Assembly (NCBI GenBank): GCA_963813635.1
Contig: CAWEZO010000007.1
Span: 1,031,101-1,095,100, forward strand
Direction: 5' to 3'
Length of the DNA: 64,000 nt
Source of the DNA: JBBRZM01 sp963813635
Lineage (GTDB): Bacteria; Actinomycetota; Acidimicrobiia; IMCC26256; JBBRZM01
This document shows positions 16,335 to 25,719 of this stretch, in pieces. Position 1 is the first letter of the stretch. The number at the start of each line of letters is the position of its first letter. Position numbers and translations under genes: made by a program. The notes beneath the pieces were generated by a model. It was not told where the DNA came from and ran no database searches. It was given only the letters and a program-made list of their open reading frames with translations.

Positions 16335-17693
16335 TCAGAGACTCGCGATGAGCCGTTCGACGCGGTCGTCACGCGCTTTGAACGGGTCTTTGCAGAGCAC
16401 CGTCCGCTGCGCCTGGTCGTTGAGCTTCAGATGCACCCAGTCGACCGTGTAGTCGCGCTTTCGTTCCTTGGCCCGCTTGATGAACGCGCCCCGCAGCCGC
16501 GCCCGTGTCGTTTGTGGTGGGGTGTTGACGGCGGTCTCGATGTCGTCGTCGTCCGCGGTGCGATCGACCTTGCCGCGCCGCTGCAGGAGGTAGTACAGCG
16601 ACCGGGCGCGGGTCACGTCGTGATACGAGAGATCGATCAGGGCGAGCCGCGGATGGGTGAGCGGAAGATCGTCGCGCTTCCGGTACTGCTCGATGAGGTG
16701 GTACTTGATCACCCAGTCGATCTCGGTCTCGAGCTTCAGTGGGTCGTCTTCGAGACGCGTCATGACGTGCTCCCACATCTCGAGCGCCTTCTGCTCGAGG
16801 GGTGAAAGCCCCCGCCGCTTCGCGAAGCGCAACGCGCGGTTGAGGTACTCGGCCTGCATCTCGACCGCGGACAGCTCGCGACCGTTGGCGAGGCGCACGC
16901 GCCGGCGGCAGGTGATGTCGTGACTGATCTCACGGATCGCGCGGATCGGGTTCTCGAGGCTCAGGTCGCGCCACGGGCTCGGATCTTCTTCGAGCATGCG
17001 CAGCACAATGGACGTCGCGCCGACTTTGAGGAACGTCGTGTACTCGCTCATGTTGGAATCGCCGACGATCACGTGGAGGCGCCGGAAGCGCTCGGCGTCG
17101 GCGTGCGGCTCGTCGCGGGTGTTGATGATCGGACGGGAACGAGTCGTCGCGCTCGACACGCCCTCCCAGATGTGCTCGGCACGCTGGCTCACGCAGTACA
17201 TGGCGCCGCGTGCGGTCTGCAGGACCTTGCCCGCGCCCGAATAGATCTGACGGGTGACGAGGAACGGGATGAGCACATCCGTGAACTTCGAGAAGTCGCC
17301 GTCGCGCTCGACCAAATAGTTCTCGTGGCAGCCGTACGAGTTGCCGGCGGAGTCGGTGTTGTTCTTGAACAGGAACACCTCACCGCGGATCCCCTCTTCA
17401 CGCAGCCGCTGCTCCGCGCTGCGCACGAGGCCTTCCAGGATCCGCTCCCCCGCCTTGTCGTGCACGACGAGGTCCGCGATCGAGTCGCATTCGGGGGTCG
17501 CGTACTCGGGATGACTGCCGACATCGAGGTAGAGGCGGGCGCCGTTCTCGAGGAAGACGTTGCTCGAGCGGCCCCACGAAACGACGCGGCGGAAGAGGTA
17601 CCGGGCGACCTCATCGGGGCTGAGCCGGCGCTGGCCGCGCAGGGTGCAGGTGACGCCGTACTCGTTCTCGAGACCGAAGATGCGCCGCTCCAT
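16335..17693 (-). CDS. pafA: Pup-protein ligase PafA
   Basis: Carboxylate-amine ligase (glutamine-synthetase fold) that joins the C-terminal Glu of Pup to substrate lysines using ATP. N-terminal RRIFGLENEYGVT carries the conserved metal-binding Glu; DVGSHPEYATPECDS, NTDSAGNSYGCHENYLV and INTRDEPHADAERFRRLHVI are the family's ATP- and Pup-binding segments. Full length (452 aa). It is separate from its partner dop, with the regulator genes pafBC downstream, as in mycobacteria. Confidence 0.97.
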   Translation of the reverse strand: MERRIFGLENEYGVTCTLRGQRRLSPDEVARYLFRRVVSWGRSSNVFLENGARLYLDVGSHPEYATPECDSIADLVVHDKAGERILEGLVRSAEQRLREEGIRGEVFLFKNNTDSAGNSYGCHENYLVERDGDFSKFTDVLIPFLVTRQIYSGAGKVLQTARGAMYCVSQRAEHIWEGVSSATTRSRPIINTRDEPHADAERFRRLHVIVGDSNMSEYTTFLKVGATSIVLRMLEEDPSPWRDLSLENPIRAIREISHDITCRRRVRLANGRELSAVEMQAEYLNRALRFAKRRGLSPLEQKALEMWEHVMTRLEDDPLKLETEIDWVIKYHLIEQYRKRDDLPLTHPRLALIDLSYHDVTRARSLYYLLQRRGKVDRTADDDDIETAVNTPPQTTRARLRGAFIKRAKERKRDYTVDWVHLKLNDQAQRTVLCKDPFKARDDRVERLIASL

Positions 17694-17769
17694 TCGCCCA
17701 CGGTACTGCGTCCGGTCGCGCCGAGAGCTTGCGCGGTCCGGATCAAGAGGCGCGAAAAGCAGTCTCGCC

Positions 17770-17775
17770 TACAAT
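17770..17775 (+). promoter_or_regulatory. -10 element TACAAT, probably leaderless transcript
   Basis: TACAAT ends six bases before the ATG of the DUF2007 gene, the spacing expected when transcription begins at the start codon. No ribosome-binding site is visible, which fits a leaderless mRNA, common in actinobacteria. Confidence 0.6.
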
Positions 17776-17781
17776 CGCGCG

Positions 17782-18126
17782 ATGGTGCCGATGAGCAATC
17801 TCACGTGGGTGAGCGGCTCATTCTCCGCGCACGTGGTCGCGGCCCGGCTCCAATCCGAGGGCATTGACGTCGAGCTCCGGGGCGCGATCGACAGCCCGTA
17901 TGGCCTGACGGTCGGTGACATGGCCCGCGTCGATGTCTACGTGCCCGCGGACCAGCTCGACGATGCGCGCTTGGTTCTGCTGGCCGACGAGGTCGACGCC
18001 ATCCTCGAGTCGCCGCGCGATTGGGATGCACCTGTCCGCCGGCGGGTGCGGTGGCCGTACTGGGTCTTGCTCGTCGCGATCGTGGCCGCGATCGCCGCTC
18101 CGATCGTGCGCTCCGCCTTCAACTGA
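17782..18126 (+). CDS. DUF2007 (signal-transducing) membrane protein
   Basis: A 114-residue protein with an N-terminal DUF2007 fold: LTWVSGSFSAHVVAARLQSE, the ferredoxin-like beta-alpha unit that resembles the P-II/GlnB type, and VDVYVPADQLDDARLVLLAD. One C-terminal membrane helix (WPYWVLLVAIVAAIAAPIV) anchors it. Diverges from pafA. The role is unknown; a signalling role is only suggested by the Pfam name. Confidence 0.75.
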   Translation: MVPMSNLTWVSGSFSAHVVAARLQSEGIDVELRGAIDSPYGLTVGDMARVDVYVPADQLDDARLVLLADEVDAILESPRDWDAPVRRRVRWPYWVLLVAIVAAIAAPIVRSAFN

Positions 18127-18137
18127 CGCTGCGTCCG

Positions 18138-18590
18138 TTGCCGGCCGTTTCGCGATTCCGCGTGCCACTCGGCGCGGCGGCGTTCGTCACGGCGTTTGCA
18201 GCGCCGGCGATCGCGTCGACAACCCTGCCGACGACTCTCCCGCAACAGGCGCGCCTGCAGTCGAAGCAAGCGGTTCCGATCCTTTTCAACCAGGGAATCG
18301 TGCACATCCGTGACGGCTGGATTCTCTCGGCCATTCGCCGCTCCCCAACACCGACGTCCTGGTATGCACCGACGAGCGGTTCACGGTCCGGGTCCGCAAC
18401 GGACCGGCGATCCCGCCCGAGTGGCGGGCGCGGGGCTACGAGCACATCGGTGACATCGACGTGGTCGGCGACGTGGTGTACGCGCCGCTCGAGGAACCTG
18501 ACTCCTCGCTGGCGCTGTCCGGGTTGCTCGACGCGACTGACGCCGCGGCCTCGACTGCCTGCTACGCGGCCGAGGTCATCGACCTCACCC
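18138..18590 (+). pseudogene. Secreted protein gene, broken and probably truncated
   Basis: The TTG start gives a signal peptide (LPAVSRFRVPLGAAAFVTAF, cleavage after APAIAS). After RDGWILSA the frame must change near 18335 to continue into LPNTDVLVCTDERFTVRVRN and RARGYEHIGDIDVVGDVVYA, a beta-propeller-like segment. I recall homologous secreted proteins running on for hundreds of residues after the YAPLEEPD point; here the reading soon enters the convergent phosphotransferase gene, so the end was cut or rearranged. The 3' limit given is approximate. Confidence 0.45.
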
Positions 18591-19632
18591 GATCTCCACG
18601 AGCCCGGCGTCGAGCGTCTGACGCGCCTGCGCGGACCACCAGTCGAGCTCGGAGCGCTCGTGCGCGCGTTTGGCCGGATCGGAGTGTTCAGTCGCGTCCA
18701 ATGCCTTGTTCCATCCGAGGTCGCACAGCGTGCAGAGCAACGCGAGTCGCATCGCAGTGTCGTCGTGGTCATCACCTGACAGCTCCCGGTAGTCGGCGAG
18801 CAGCTCGTCGTGGGTCGCGTCCGTGTTCGACATCGCCCCGATGAGGAACATCGTCATCTCGAGCCACGACGGCGCCCACGTGGCGAGGCCCCAGTCGAAG
18901 AAGGTCACCTCGTCGGGCGCGAGCGCGATGTTCACCAGCCACAGATCGGCGTGCAGCAACGCGCCGGGACGCGCCCCGAGCGGGCCCGCGAGCCGCGCAG
19001 GGTTCTCGTGGATTGCAGCGACTGCTGCCGCGACGCTGGGCTCGGCGACATCATGGAATCGCTCCCACCCGTGCTCGATCGCGCCCGGAACGGGGTTGTC
19101 CGAGCCGGCGAACGCCGCGACGCGTTGCGGCGCGAAGATGCCGACGCGCGTCTCGAGCGGGCACAAACCGTTGGGGCGCGGGCGAAGCGCGGTGCTCCGG
19201 TGCACCGCGATCATTCCGGCAAAGATGCGACGGCAGTCGTCGCGCGTGAGTATCCGGTCCCAACCGAGCACGGTGTCACCGAGGTCGCGCATCACCAGGA
19301 CCGTTGCGTCGCCATCGATCCAACCGGCGACGATCGGATGCGCGACGCCCGGTGGAAACCCGTCGAGCGCGCCGGCACGCCACAATGCGTATTCGCGCCC
19401 GACGTCGTCGTCTGTGATGCGCATCACGAGGTCGTGGCGCGGATCGAAGCGCTTCACGATCAGGTGGCGGCCATCGGCGAGCTGCGCCCGTTCGAGCAAC
19501 GCGCCCGACCGGCCGTCGTGGTCCCCGAACGGCTCGCGCGCGACGACACCGTCGAGGTATTCCGAACCCGGTTTCGCGTCGATGACGAGAGTGTCGCACG
19601 CGGGGCGCGCGATGCGCGTCGCGTCGGGTGGA
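18585..19632 (-). CDS. Aminoglycoside/homoserine-type phosphotransferase (APH family)
   Basis: A small-molecule kinase of the APH/choline-kinase fold. Visible: HLIVKRFDP (ATP-binding Lys), ATVLVMRDLG (hinge), the catalytic loop LLHADLWLVNIAL (HxD...N) and metal-binding FFDWGLATW. The start is unresolved: no ATG or GTG is found in frame between the prcA stop and the first conserved residues, so the N-terminus may hold a further indel. The upper coordinate is the base before the prcA stop. The substrate is not predictable. Confidence 0.75.
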
Positions 19633-20313
19633 CTAGGCGGTGAGAAGCGCCTCCAGGTCGGCCTTGATGCGCCGGAACGCGCGCCGCTCACGAGTGCGGT
19701 CGAGGTACGCCACCTCGAGTTGCTTTGCGGTGAGGGGTTCGGCGGCGTCACCACTCAGCACCGAGGCACCGAGCTGCACCGCGGCGGTGAGATCGAGGCC
19801 CTCTTCGTAGCGTGCGGTGAGCGTCTCGATGATCGATTCGGCCTGGCCGCCGAGAACGGTGAAGCCCTCCTCGTCCATGACGGTGCCGTCGTAGAGGATG
19901 TGGAACAACTCGTCGTCGGCCTGCGTCTCACCGACCTGGGCCACGAGGATCTCGACCTCGTACGGCTTCATCTCGTGCGTGAACACCTGCCCCAGGGTCT
20001 GGGCGTACGCGTTGGCGAGCGAACGGGCGGTGACGTCGCCGCGTGAGTACGAGAACCCCTTGAGGTCGGCGTGGCGCACTCCTGCGATCTTGAGCATTTG
20101 GAACTCGTTGTACTTGCCGACCCCGGCGAACGCGATGCGGTCGTAGATCTCGCTGATCTTGGTCAGCGTGCGCGACGGGTTCTCGGCCACGATGACGACG
20201 CCGGCCGCGCATTCGAGGGCAACGAGGCTGCGACCGCGGGCGATGCCTTTGCGGGCGTAGTCGGCCCGGTCCTTCATCACCTGCTCGGGCGAGACGTAGA
20301 ACGGCATCGTCAT
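19633..20313 (-). CDS. prcA: 20S proteasome alpha subunit
   Basis: Forms the outer rings of the 20S core, gates entry and docks the ATPase ring. Family features: MTMPFYVSPEQVMKDRADYA, the gating N-terminal tail; ARGRSLVALECAAGVVIVAE; KISEIYDRIAFAGVGKYNEF. No catalytic Thr, as expected. 226 residues. Start overlaps the prcB stop by 4 bp, giving the invariant prcB-prcA order. Confidence 0.97.
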   Translation of the reverse strand: MTMPFYVSPEQVMKDRADYARKGIARGRSLVALECAAGVVIVAENPSRTLTKISEIYDRIAFAGVGKYNEFQMLKIAGVRHADLKGFSYSRGDVTARSLANAYAQTLGQVFTHEMKPYEVEILVAQVGETQADDELFHILYDGTVMDEEGFTVLGGQAESIIETLTARYEEGLDLTAAVQLGASVLSGDAAEPLTAKQLEVAYLDRTRERRAFRRIKADLEALLTA

Positions 20314-21125
20314 AGCCCGGATCCCTCCTCGCGCCCGCCGATGACGGCTTCGGCGCGGGCCTCGACGGTCGTGTCGTCGACGGCCTGGAAGCCGGCGGCG
20401 TCGATGAACGCGACGGTCGGGAAGATGCGACGGATGAGGTCGGGGCCGCCGGTCGCGATGTCTTCGTCGGCGGCGGCAAACATGGCCCGGAGCGCGAGGT
20501 CGACGGCGTCGTCGCGGGTGAGGTCTTCACGCCACTGCGCCTTGATCCAGTTGCGGGCGTGCACGCTGCCCGAGCCGTTGGACTGAAAATCGGTCTCCTC
20601 GTAGCGGCCACCGGTCACGTCGAAGCTGAAGACCCTGCCGGTCGCCTGCTGCTCGTCGTAGCCGGCGAACAACGGCACGACGACGAAGCCCTGCATCGCG
20701 GCCGGCAGATTGGCCCGCACCAGCTGTGAGAGCTGGTTGGCCTTGCCCTCGAGCGTGAGGGTCTCGCCTTCGACCTTCTCGTAGTGCTCCAGCTGCACCT
20801 GGAAGAGCCGCACCATCTCGACGGCGGGACCGGCGGCACCGGCGATCGCGACGCCGGAGTGGTCGTCGGCCGGGAACACCTTCTCGATGCGGCGGCTCGC
20901 GATCGTGTAGCCCGACGTGGCCCGCCGGTCGCCCGCCATGACCACGCCGTCGGCGAAGCGGATCGCGACGACCGTGGTGCCGTGCGTGACCTCGAGGGTA
21001 CCGGCGGGTGCGCCGCCGTAGCCGACCCCGGGCAGGTCTTGGGGCGACACGCGCCGCAGCAGCTCGGCGAAGGACGGCCCGGGGTCGTGGCCGGATTCGA
21101 AGCTCGGCATGGGTGGCTCGTGCAT
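20310..21125 (-). CDS. prcB: 20S proteasome beta subunit
   Basis: Catalytic subunit of the inner rings. A 49-residue propeptide ends EVTHG, and autoprocessing exposes Thr50 (TTVVAIRFADGVVMAGDRRA), the N-terminal nucleophile; the active-site Asp/Lys (DGVVMAGD, KVFPADDH) and SGxG region (NGSGSV) are present. 271 residues. Co-translated with prcA, preceded by a nuclease gene and pup. Confidence 0.97.
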   Translation of the reverse strand: MHEPPMPSFESGHDPGPSFAELLRRVSPQDLPGVGYGGAPAGTLEVTHGTTVVAIRFADGVVMAGDRRATSGYTIASRRIEKVFPADDHSGVAIAGAAGPAVEMVRLFQVQLEHYEKVEGETLTLEGKANQLSQLVRANLPAAMQGFVVVPLFAGYDEQQATGRVFSFDVTGGRYEETDFQSNGSGSVHARNWIKAQWREDLTRDDAVDLALRAMFAAADEDIATGGPDLIRRIFPTVAFIDAAGFQAVDDTTVEARAEAVIGGREEGSGL

Positions 21126-21137
21126 CGGCGGGCGAGC

Positions 21138-21701
21138 CTACTCGGGCTGCAACTCGGTGAGTTTGTCCGCTCGCGTACGCGCCAGTGTCTCGAGCTCACG
21201 CCGAGCCGTCTCGGGCACAAGGTCGCCGTCCACGTAGCGCATGCCATTTTCGAGGAGCCGCGGTTGCTCCCGAAAAAGCCCGAGCGCGTTGTTGCACCGC
21301 ATGCAGAGCAGGCCGCGTATTGCCCCGGTGTCGTGGTCATGGTCGACATGGAGGCTCGTCTTGCCGGGCGGGTGGCCGCACACCGCGCAGCCGCCCCCCT
21401 GTGCTTCGAGCCGCTGCTCGTACTCGGCCTGGGTCAGTCCGAACTGCTTTTTGAGGTGATACTCGCGGTCCTTGTCGGCGTCGCGCTGGTAGGCGCGTTG
21501 CGTCGCCTTGTTGCGCTCGGGATTCTCCCGCTGCCATTTCAGCGCGCGGGCGATGACCTTCTCGCGGTTCGCCTGGTACCAGCGGCGGCGAGCGGCCAGG
21601 TTGCACGGCTTGCACTCGGGCCGCTTCCCGTCGCGCCCGCCCTTGCTGCCGTGGAAATCATCGAGCGGCTTGACTTCGCCGCACTTGTTGCACCGCTTCA
21701 C
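21138..21701 (-). CDS. Endonuclease VII-like HNH protein
   Basis: A 187-residue protein starting with GTG (MKRCNKCGEVKPLDDFH). An N-terminal CxxC...CxxC zinc knuckle (Cys4, Cys7, Cys30, Cys33) and a long basic helix lead to the recombination endonuclease VII domain: CAVCGHPP, LHVDHDHDTGAIRGLLC and CMRCNNALGLF, with the metal-binding His/Asp pair. T4 endonuclease VII resolves Holliday junctions; phage and bacterial homologues are nucleases. It lies between prcB and pup in the same direction. Confidence 0.85.
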   Translation of the reverse strand: MKRCNKCGEVKPLDDFHGSKGGRDGKRPECKPCNLAARRRWYQANREKVIARALKWQRENPERNKATQRAYQRDADKDREYHLKKQFGLTQAEYEQRLEAQGGGCAVCGHPPGKTSLHVDHDHDTGAIRGLLCMRCNNALGLFREQPRLLENGMRYVDGDLVPETARRELETLARTRADKLTELQPE

Positions 21702-21764
21702 GCGCCGATCGTAGAGCGGGGGTGTGACACTTCGGAGGGCCTGCACCAGAAACGGACTTAGGGG

Positions 21765-21959
21765 TTATTCCCCCCCTTTCTGAACATAGTTTCTCACGAA
21801 CTCCTCGGCGTTGTCCTCGAGCACCGTGTCGATCTCGTCCAGAAGATCGTCGAGCTCTTCCTTCAACTTCTCGCCCTGCTTCGCGGGCGCGTCGACCTCT
21901 TCGGTCTCCTGCTCGCGCTCCTTGGGCGCCGGCTTCTGCTTGCGCTCTCGCTCGGGCAT
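21765..21959 (-). CDS. pup: Prokaryotic ubiquitin-like protein Pup ending in -GGE
   Basis: A 64-residue disordered, acidic protein that is attached to lysines to mark proteins for the proteasome. The C-terminal half (KLKEELDDLLDEIDTVLEDN) folds on binding the ATPase coiled coils, and the end is FVRNYVQKGGE. The last residue is Glu, so it is ready for ligation; in Mycobacterium it is Gln and must be deamidated by Dop. A CAGGAG ribosome site precedes ATG. The end lies in a run of seven Cs, but every codon reads sensibly. Confidence 0.95.
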   Translation of the reverse strand: MPERERKQKPAPKEREQETEEVDAPAKQGEKLKEELDDLLDEIDTVLEDNAEEFVRNYVQKGGE

Positions 21960-21977
21960 GACTCCTGCTCGTTCTCT

Positions 21978-23466
21978 CTAGCCCGCGAGCCGAGCGACGA
22001 GCTCGGCCGGCGAGTTGACTTCCTCGAACAATGGCTCGACATGGGCCCGGGTGCCCCGGAGCGGCTCCATCATCGGAATCCGGCGCAACGGGTCGCTGCC
22101 GACGTCGAGGATGATGCTGTCCCAGTTCGCGGCGACCACGGCGTCACCCCAGCGGGATAGACACTGCCCGCGGAAGTACGCCCGGGTGCTGCCCGGCGGC
22201 TCGGTCATGGCGGTGATCACGTCGGCTTCTTCCACTAGACGCTCGACCTTACCCGCCCGCACCAGCCGCTCGAACAGCGACCGCTCGGGCCGCACGTCGT
22301 GGTACTGCAGATCGAGCAATGCGAGCTTCGGGTCATCCCACTCCAGCCCGTCGCGATCGCGGTATGCCTCGAACAGTTGCCGCTTGGTGATCCAGTCGAG
22401 CTGCCCGGCGAGAGCGGCGGGATCGCGCTCGAGGGCATCGAGTGTCGCCTCCCAGCGGTCGAGCACTTGCATGCCGACCTCGTCGCCGCCGCAAAGCTCG
22501 AGGCCGGTGTCGTCGGCGTACTTGCGCGCCAGCCGCAGGAACTCCCACTGCATCTCGACTGCGGTGATCGTGCCGCCCTCGACACGCTCGAGCGGCGCCC
22601 GGCACGACAGGTCGTGCGAGACGGTGCGCATCGACGCGACCGGCGCCATGACCGAGTAGTCCTTGTCGATGAAGTCGTCTTCGATCATCGCGAGCACGAT
22701 GGCCGTGGTGCCGGCCTTCAGGAACGTGGAGACCTCGCACAAGTTCGCGTCGCCCACGATGACGTGGAGCCGCCGGTACTTCTGCGGGTCGGCGTGCGGC
22801 TCGTCTCGCGTGTTGACGATCGGACGTTTCAACGTCGTCTCGAGCCCGACCTCCTCCTCGAAGAAGTCGGCCCGCTGGCTGATCTGGTAGCCAACGGCCG
22901 CCGCGCCGTTCTCACTGCCGACCTTGCCGGCCCCGGTGAACACCTGGCGCGTCACGAACCACGGGAGCAGGTGCCGGACCAGCGTGGCGAACGGCAGCGC
23001 GCGGTCGACCAGATAGTTTTCGTGACAGCCGTACGAGTTGCCCTTGCCGTCGGAGTTGTTCTTGTACACGACGATCTGCTGGTCGGCGCCCATGCAGGCG
23101 ACGCGCCGCCTTCATCGACGCGGCCAGCACCCGCTCCCCTGCCTTGTCGGCACAGACGAGCTCGAGCGCGTCGGCGCACTCGGGAGTCGAGTACTCGGGG
23201 TGTGCGTGGTCGACGTAGTAGCGGGCCCCGTTGGTGAGCACCGTGTTGACGAGATGGGTCTCGATGTCGGGCGGCGACGAGCCTTCACGCGCGAAGCCGC
23301 GGGCGTCGACGCCGGGTGACTCGTCGTCGAAGTCCCAGCCGACCTTTCGATGCTCGACGTAGCCGTTGATGAGCATCGAGGACGCGAGCACAGGGTTGCC
23401 ATCGGCCGCGCCGCGCAACGCGACGCCGTATTCGGTCTCGATGCCGCACACCTTCGGCACTGTCAC
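21978..23466 (-). CDS. dop: Pup deamidase/depupylase Dop (frameshifted)
   Basis: PafA homologue that removes Pup from proteins and deamidates Pup-Gln. The N-terminal part has KVCGIETEYGVALRG, DHAHPEYSTPECADALEL and CADKAGERVLAASMKAARRL; the C-terminal part resumes in another frame at GADQQIVVYKNNSDGKGNSY and reads INTRDEPHADPQKYRRLHVI and on to WARVPRS-equivalent residues at the end. A single extra base near 23100 joins them into about 495 residues, normal for Dop. The start GTG could be this one or the next, two codons in. Confidence 0.9.
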
Positions 23467-23509
23467 ACGCGCCAGACTACCCGGCCCCTGCGATTCCGTT
23501 GTGTTGCCG

Positions 23510-25267
23510 TTACAGGTACTGACCGGTAGTCACGCGTTCGATCTGGCGGCCGCCGTGGGCCTCTTCGCCGGCCGACATGAGCGTGCGTACGAACACGATG
23601 CGCTCGCCCTTGCGGCCCGAGATCTTGGCCCAGTCGTCGGGATTCGTCGTGTTGGGCAGGTCCTCGTGCTCGTGGAACTCCTGGCGGATCGACGCGATGA
23701 GGTCGTCGGTGCCGATGCCGCGGACGCCGCCCGCGATCTCACGCTTGATCGACAGCTTCTTCGCGCGGCGCACGATGTTCTCGATCATGGCGCCCGAGGC
23801 GAAGTCCTTGAAGAACAGGATCTCCTTCTCGCCGTTCTGGTACGTGACCTCGAGGAACCGGTTGTCGTCGTCGGCGCCGTACATGTGCCCGACCGCGTTG
23901 TCGATCATCGCCGCCACCGCCTTGGGCGCGTCACCATCGCTGCGCTTCACCTCGTCGACGTCGAGGGGCAGTTCGGTGATCAGGTACCGCGAGAAGATCT
24001 GCTTGGCGGCGCCTTCGTCGGGTCGCTCGATCTTGATCTTCACATCGAGGCGACCCGGCCGCAGGATCGCGGGATCGATCAGGTCTTCGCGATTGGACGC
24101 GCCGATGACGATGACGTTCTTCAGGCTCTCGACGCCGTCGATCTCCGCCAGCAGCTGGGGCACGATCGTGCTCTCGATGTCGGATGAGATACCCGTGCCA
24201 CGCGTGCGGAACAGCGAGTCCATCTCGTCGAAGAAGACGATGACCGGCACGCCCTCCTCCGACTTCTCGCGCGCGCGTTGGAAGATCAACCGGATCTGGC
24301 GCTCGGTCTCGCCGACATACTTGTTGAGCAGCTCCGGTCCCTTGATGTTGAGGAAGTAGGAGCGGGTCTTGTCGTTGCCCGTCTTCTCGGCGACCCGCTT
24401 TGCCAGCGAGTTCGCGACGGCCTTGGCGATGAGCGTCTTGCCGCATCCCGGCGGGCCGTACAGCAGGATGCCCTTTGGCGGCTGGAGCCGGTGCTCGTGA
24501 AAGAGCTCGGCGTGGAGATACGGCAGCTCGACGGCGTCTTGGATCTGCTCGATCTGCTCGTCGAGGCCGCCCACGTCGACGTAGCTGACGTCGGGGACCT
24601 CTTCGAGAATGAGCTCCTCGACCTCCGGCCGCGGCAGCCGCTCCACGATCAGCCCGGAGCGGCCGTCCATCAGGAGGTGGTCGCCGGCGCGCAGCTTCTC
24701 GAGGAGCATCGGCTCGGCCAGCTCGCACACCCGCTCTTCGTCGGCGCGGCCCACGATGAGCGCGCGGCGGCCGTCGGCGAGCAGCTCCTTGAGCACGACG
24801 ACTTCGCCGGAGATCTCCAGGCCGCGCGCAAGTACCACGTTGAGTGACTCGTTGAGCACAACTTCTTGGCCGCGCTCGAGCAGCTCCGACTCGACCTCGG
24901 GGTGCACCGCGACGCGCATCTTGCGGCCGGCGGTGAAGATGTCGGCGGTGCCGTCGTCGTTGGCCCCGAGGAACGTGCCGTACGCCGACGGCGGCATGGT
25001 CAGCTTCTCGACCTCCTCGCGCAGCGCCGCGATGTGCTCTCGCGCCTCGCGAAGCGTTGCCGAGAGCTTCTCGTTCTGCGAGACGGCTTGGGCGAGCTGG
25101 CCCTTGGTCTCGAGCAGCCGCTCTTCGAGCGTGCGTACCCGCTTCGGCGCGTCCTGGAGACGGCGGCGAAGCACGACGACCTCTTCTTCGAGATCCTTGA
25201 GCCCTGATTGCAGCTCGTCGACTTGGCGTTCATACTCGCTGAGGCGCCGCTCGTGCTCGGAAGCCAC
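23510..25267 (-). CDS. arc: Proteasome-associated AAA ATPase ARC/Mpa
   Basis: Hexameric unfoldase that binds Pup through N-terminal coiled coils and feeds substrates into the 20S core. In order: coiled coil (residues 1-80), two OB-fold inter-domains, AAA domain with GPPGCGKT (about residue 270) and FFDEMDSLF (about 345), and a C-terminal GQYL that matches the HbYX-type docking motif on Mycobacterium Mpa. The GTG start was chosen because GAGGAGGT lies just upstream; a longer frame runs 15 codons further with no ribosome site. 585 aa. Confidence 0.96.
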   Translation of the reverse strand: MASEHERRLSEYERQVDELQSGLKDLEEEVVVLRRRLQDAPKRVRTLEERLLETKGQLAQAVSQNEKLSATLREAREHIAALREEVEKLTMPPSAYGTFLGANDDGTADIFTAGRKMRVAVHPEVESELLERGQEVVLNESLNVVLARGLEISGEVVVLKELLADGRRALIVGRADEERVCELAEPMLLEKLRAGDHLLMDGRSGLIVERLPRPEVEELILEEVPDVSYVDVGGLDEQIEQIQDAVELPYLHAELFHEHRLQPPKGILLYGPPGCGKTLIAKAVANSLAKRVAEKTGNDKTRSYFLNIKGPELLNKYVGETERQIRLIFQRAREKSEEGVPVIVFFDEMDSLFRTRGTGISSDIESTIVPQLLAEIDGVESLKNVIVIGASNREDLIDPAILRPGRLDVKIKIERPDEGAAKQIFSRYLITELPLDVDEVKRSDGDAPKAVAAMIDNAVGHMYGADDDNRFLEVTYQNGEKEILFFKDFASGAMIENIVRRAKKLSIKREIAGGVRGIGTDDLIASIRQEFHEHEDLPNTTNPDDWAKISGRKGERIVFVRTLMSAGEEAHGGRQIERVTTGQYL

Positions 25268-25383
25268 GGGACCACCTCCTCTACGGTCTTGTTCCGTGGC
25301 GGACAATAACACCGGCTCGCTTCGTTACTGTTCCATGTTCCGGATCGTCTAGGCTGTCATTTAACCGGTAATGGCTTGAGAAA

Positions 25384-25412
25384 TTGACGGGCCGAAAGCC
25401 CATCCGTAGGCT
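25384..25412 (+). promoter_or_regulatory. Promoter of the ferredoxin gene
   Basis: TTGACG (25384-25389), a 17-bp spacer and TAGGCT (25407-25412) fit a housekeeping promoter: five of six -35 bases and a TANNNT -10. It is 60 bp upstream of the ferredoxin ATG, which has a leader with a GAGGACGG ribosome site. Confidence 0.6.
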
Positions 25413-25472
25413 TGAATCCGACTCGCCGGACGAAACCGTTCGCCCCGAGAACCCCAAAGTGAGGACGGAACG

Positions 25473-25709
25473 ATGAAGGTCTGGATCGATCAGGACCTCT
25501 GCACCGGCGACGGTCTCTGCGAAGAGATCGCCCCCGACGTGTTCACGCTGCTCGACGACGGCCTTGCCTACGTGAAGGACGGCGCCAAGGTCTTCAACGA
25601 GCCGGGCGGAGCCGATGGCCTCGCAAATGTTCCGGGTGGCATGGAGGAAGCCGTCATCGAGTCGGCCGAGGAGTGCCCGGGCGAGTGCATCTTCATCGAG
25701 GTCGACTGA
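25473..25709 (+). CDS. Single-cluster ferredoxin
   Basis: A 78-residue ferredoxin. Ligands: Cys10, Cys16 and Cys68 (followed by Pro69), with Asp13 where a 4Fe-4S ferredoxin would have the fourth Cys. That gives a [3Fe-4S] cluster or a [4Fe-4S] with an Asp ligand, typical of the small actinobacterial ferredoxins that supply electrons to P450s or other oxidoreductases. An extra Cys72 follows. Lies between arc and the MarP-like protease, pointing away from arc. Confidence 0.88.
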   Translation: MKVWIDQDLCTGDGLCEEIAPDVFTLLDDGLAYVKDGAKVFNEPGGADGLANVPGGMEEAVIESAEECPGECIFIEVD

Positions 25710-25719
25710 CGCTCGCTCG

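Noticed and set aside
25260..25312. PafBC-dependent promoter of arc
   Set aside because: TTGTC is present but no TANNNT follows at the expected 8-base spacing of the RecA-NDp type promoter.
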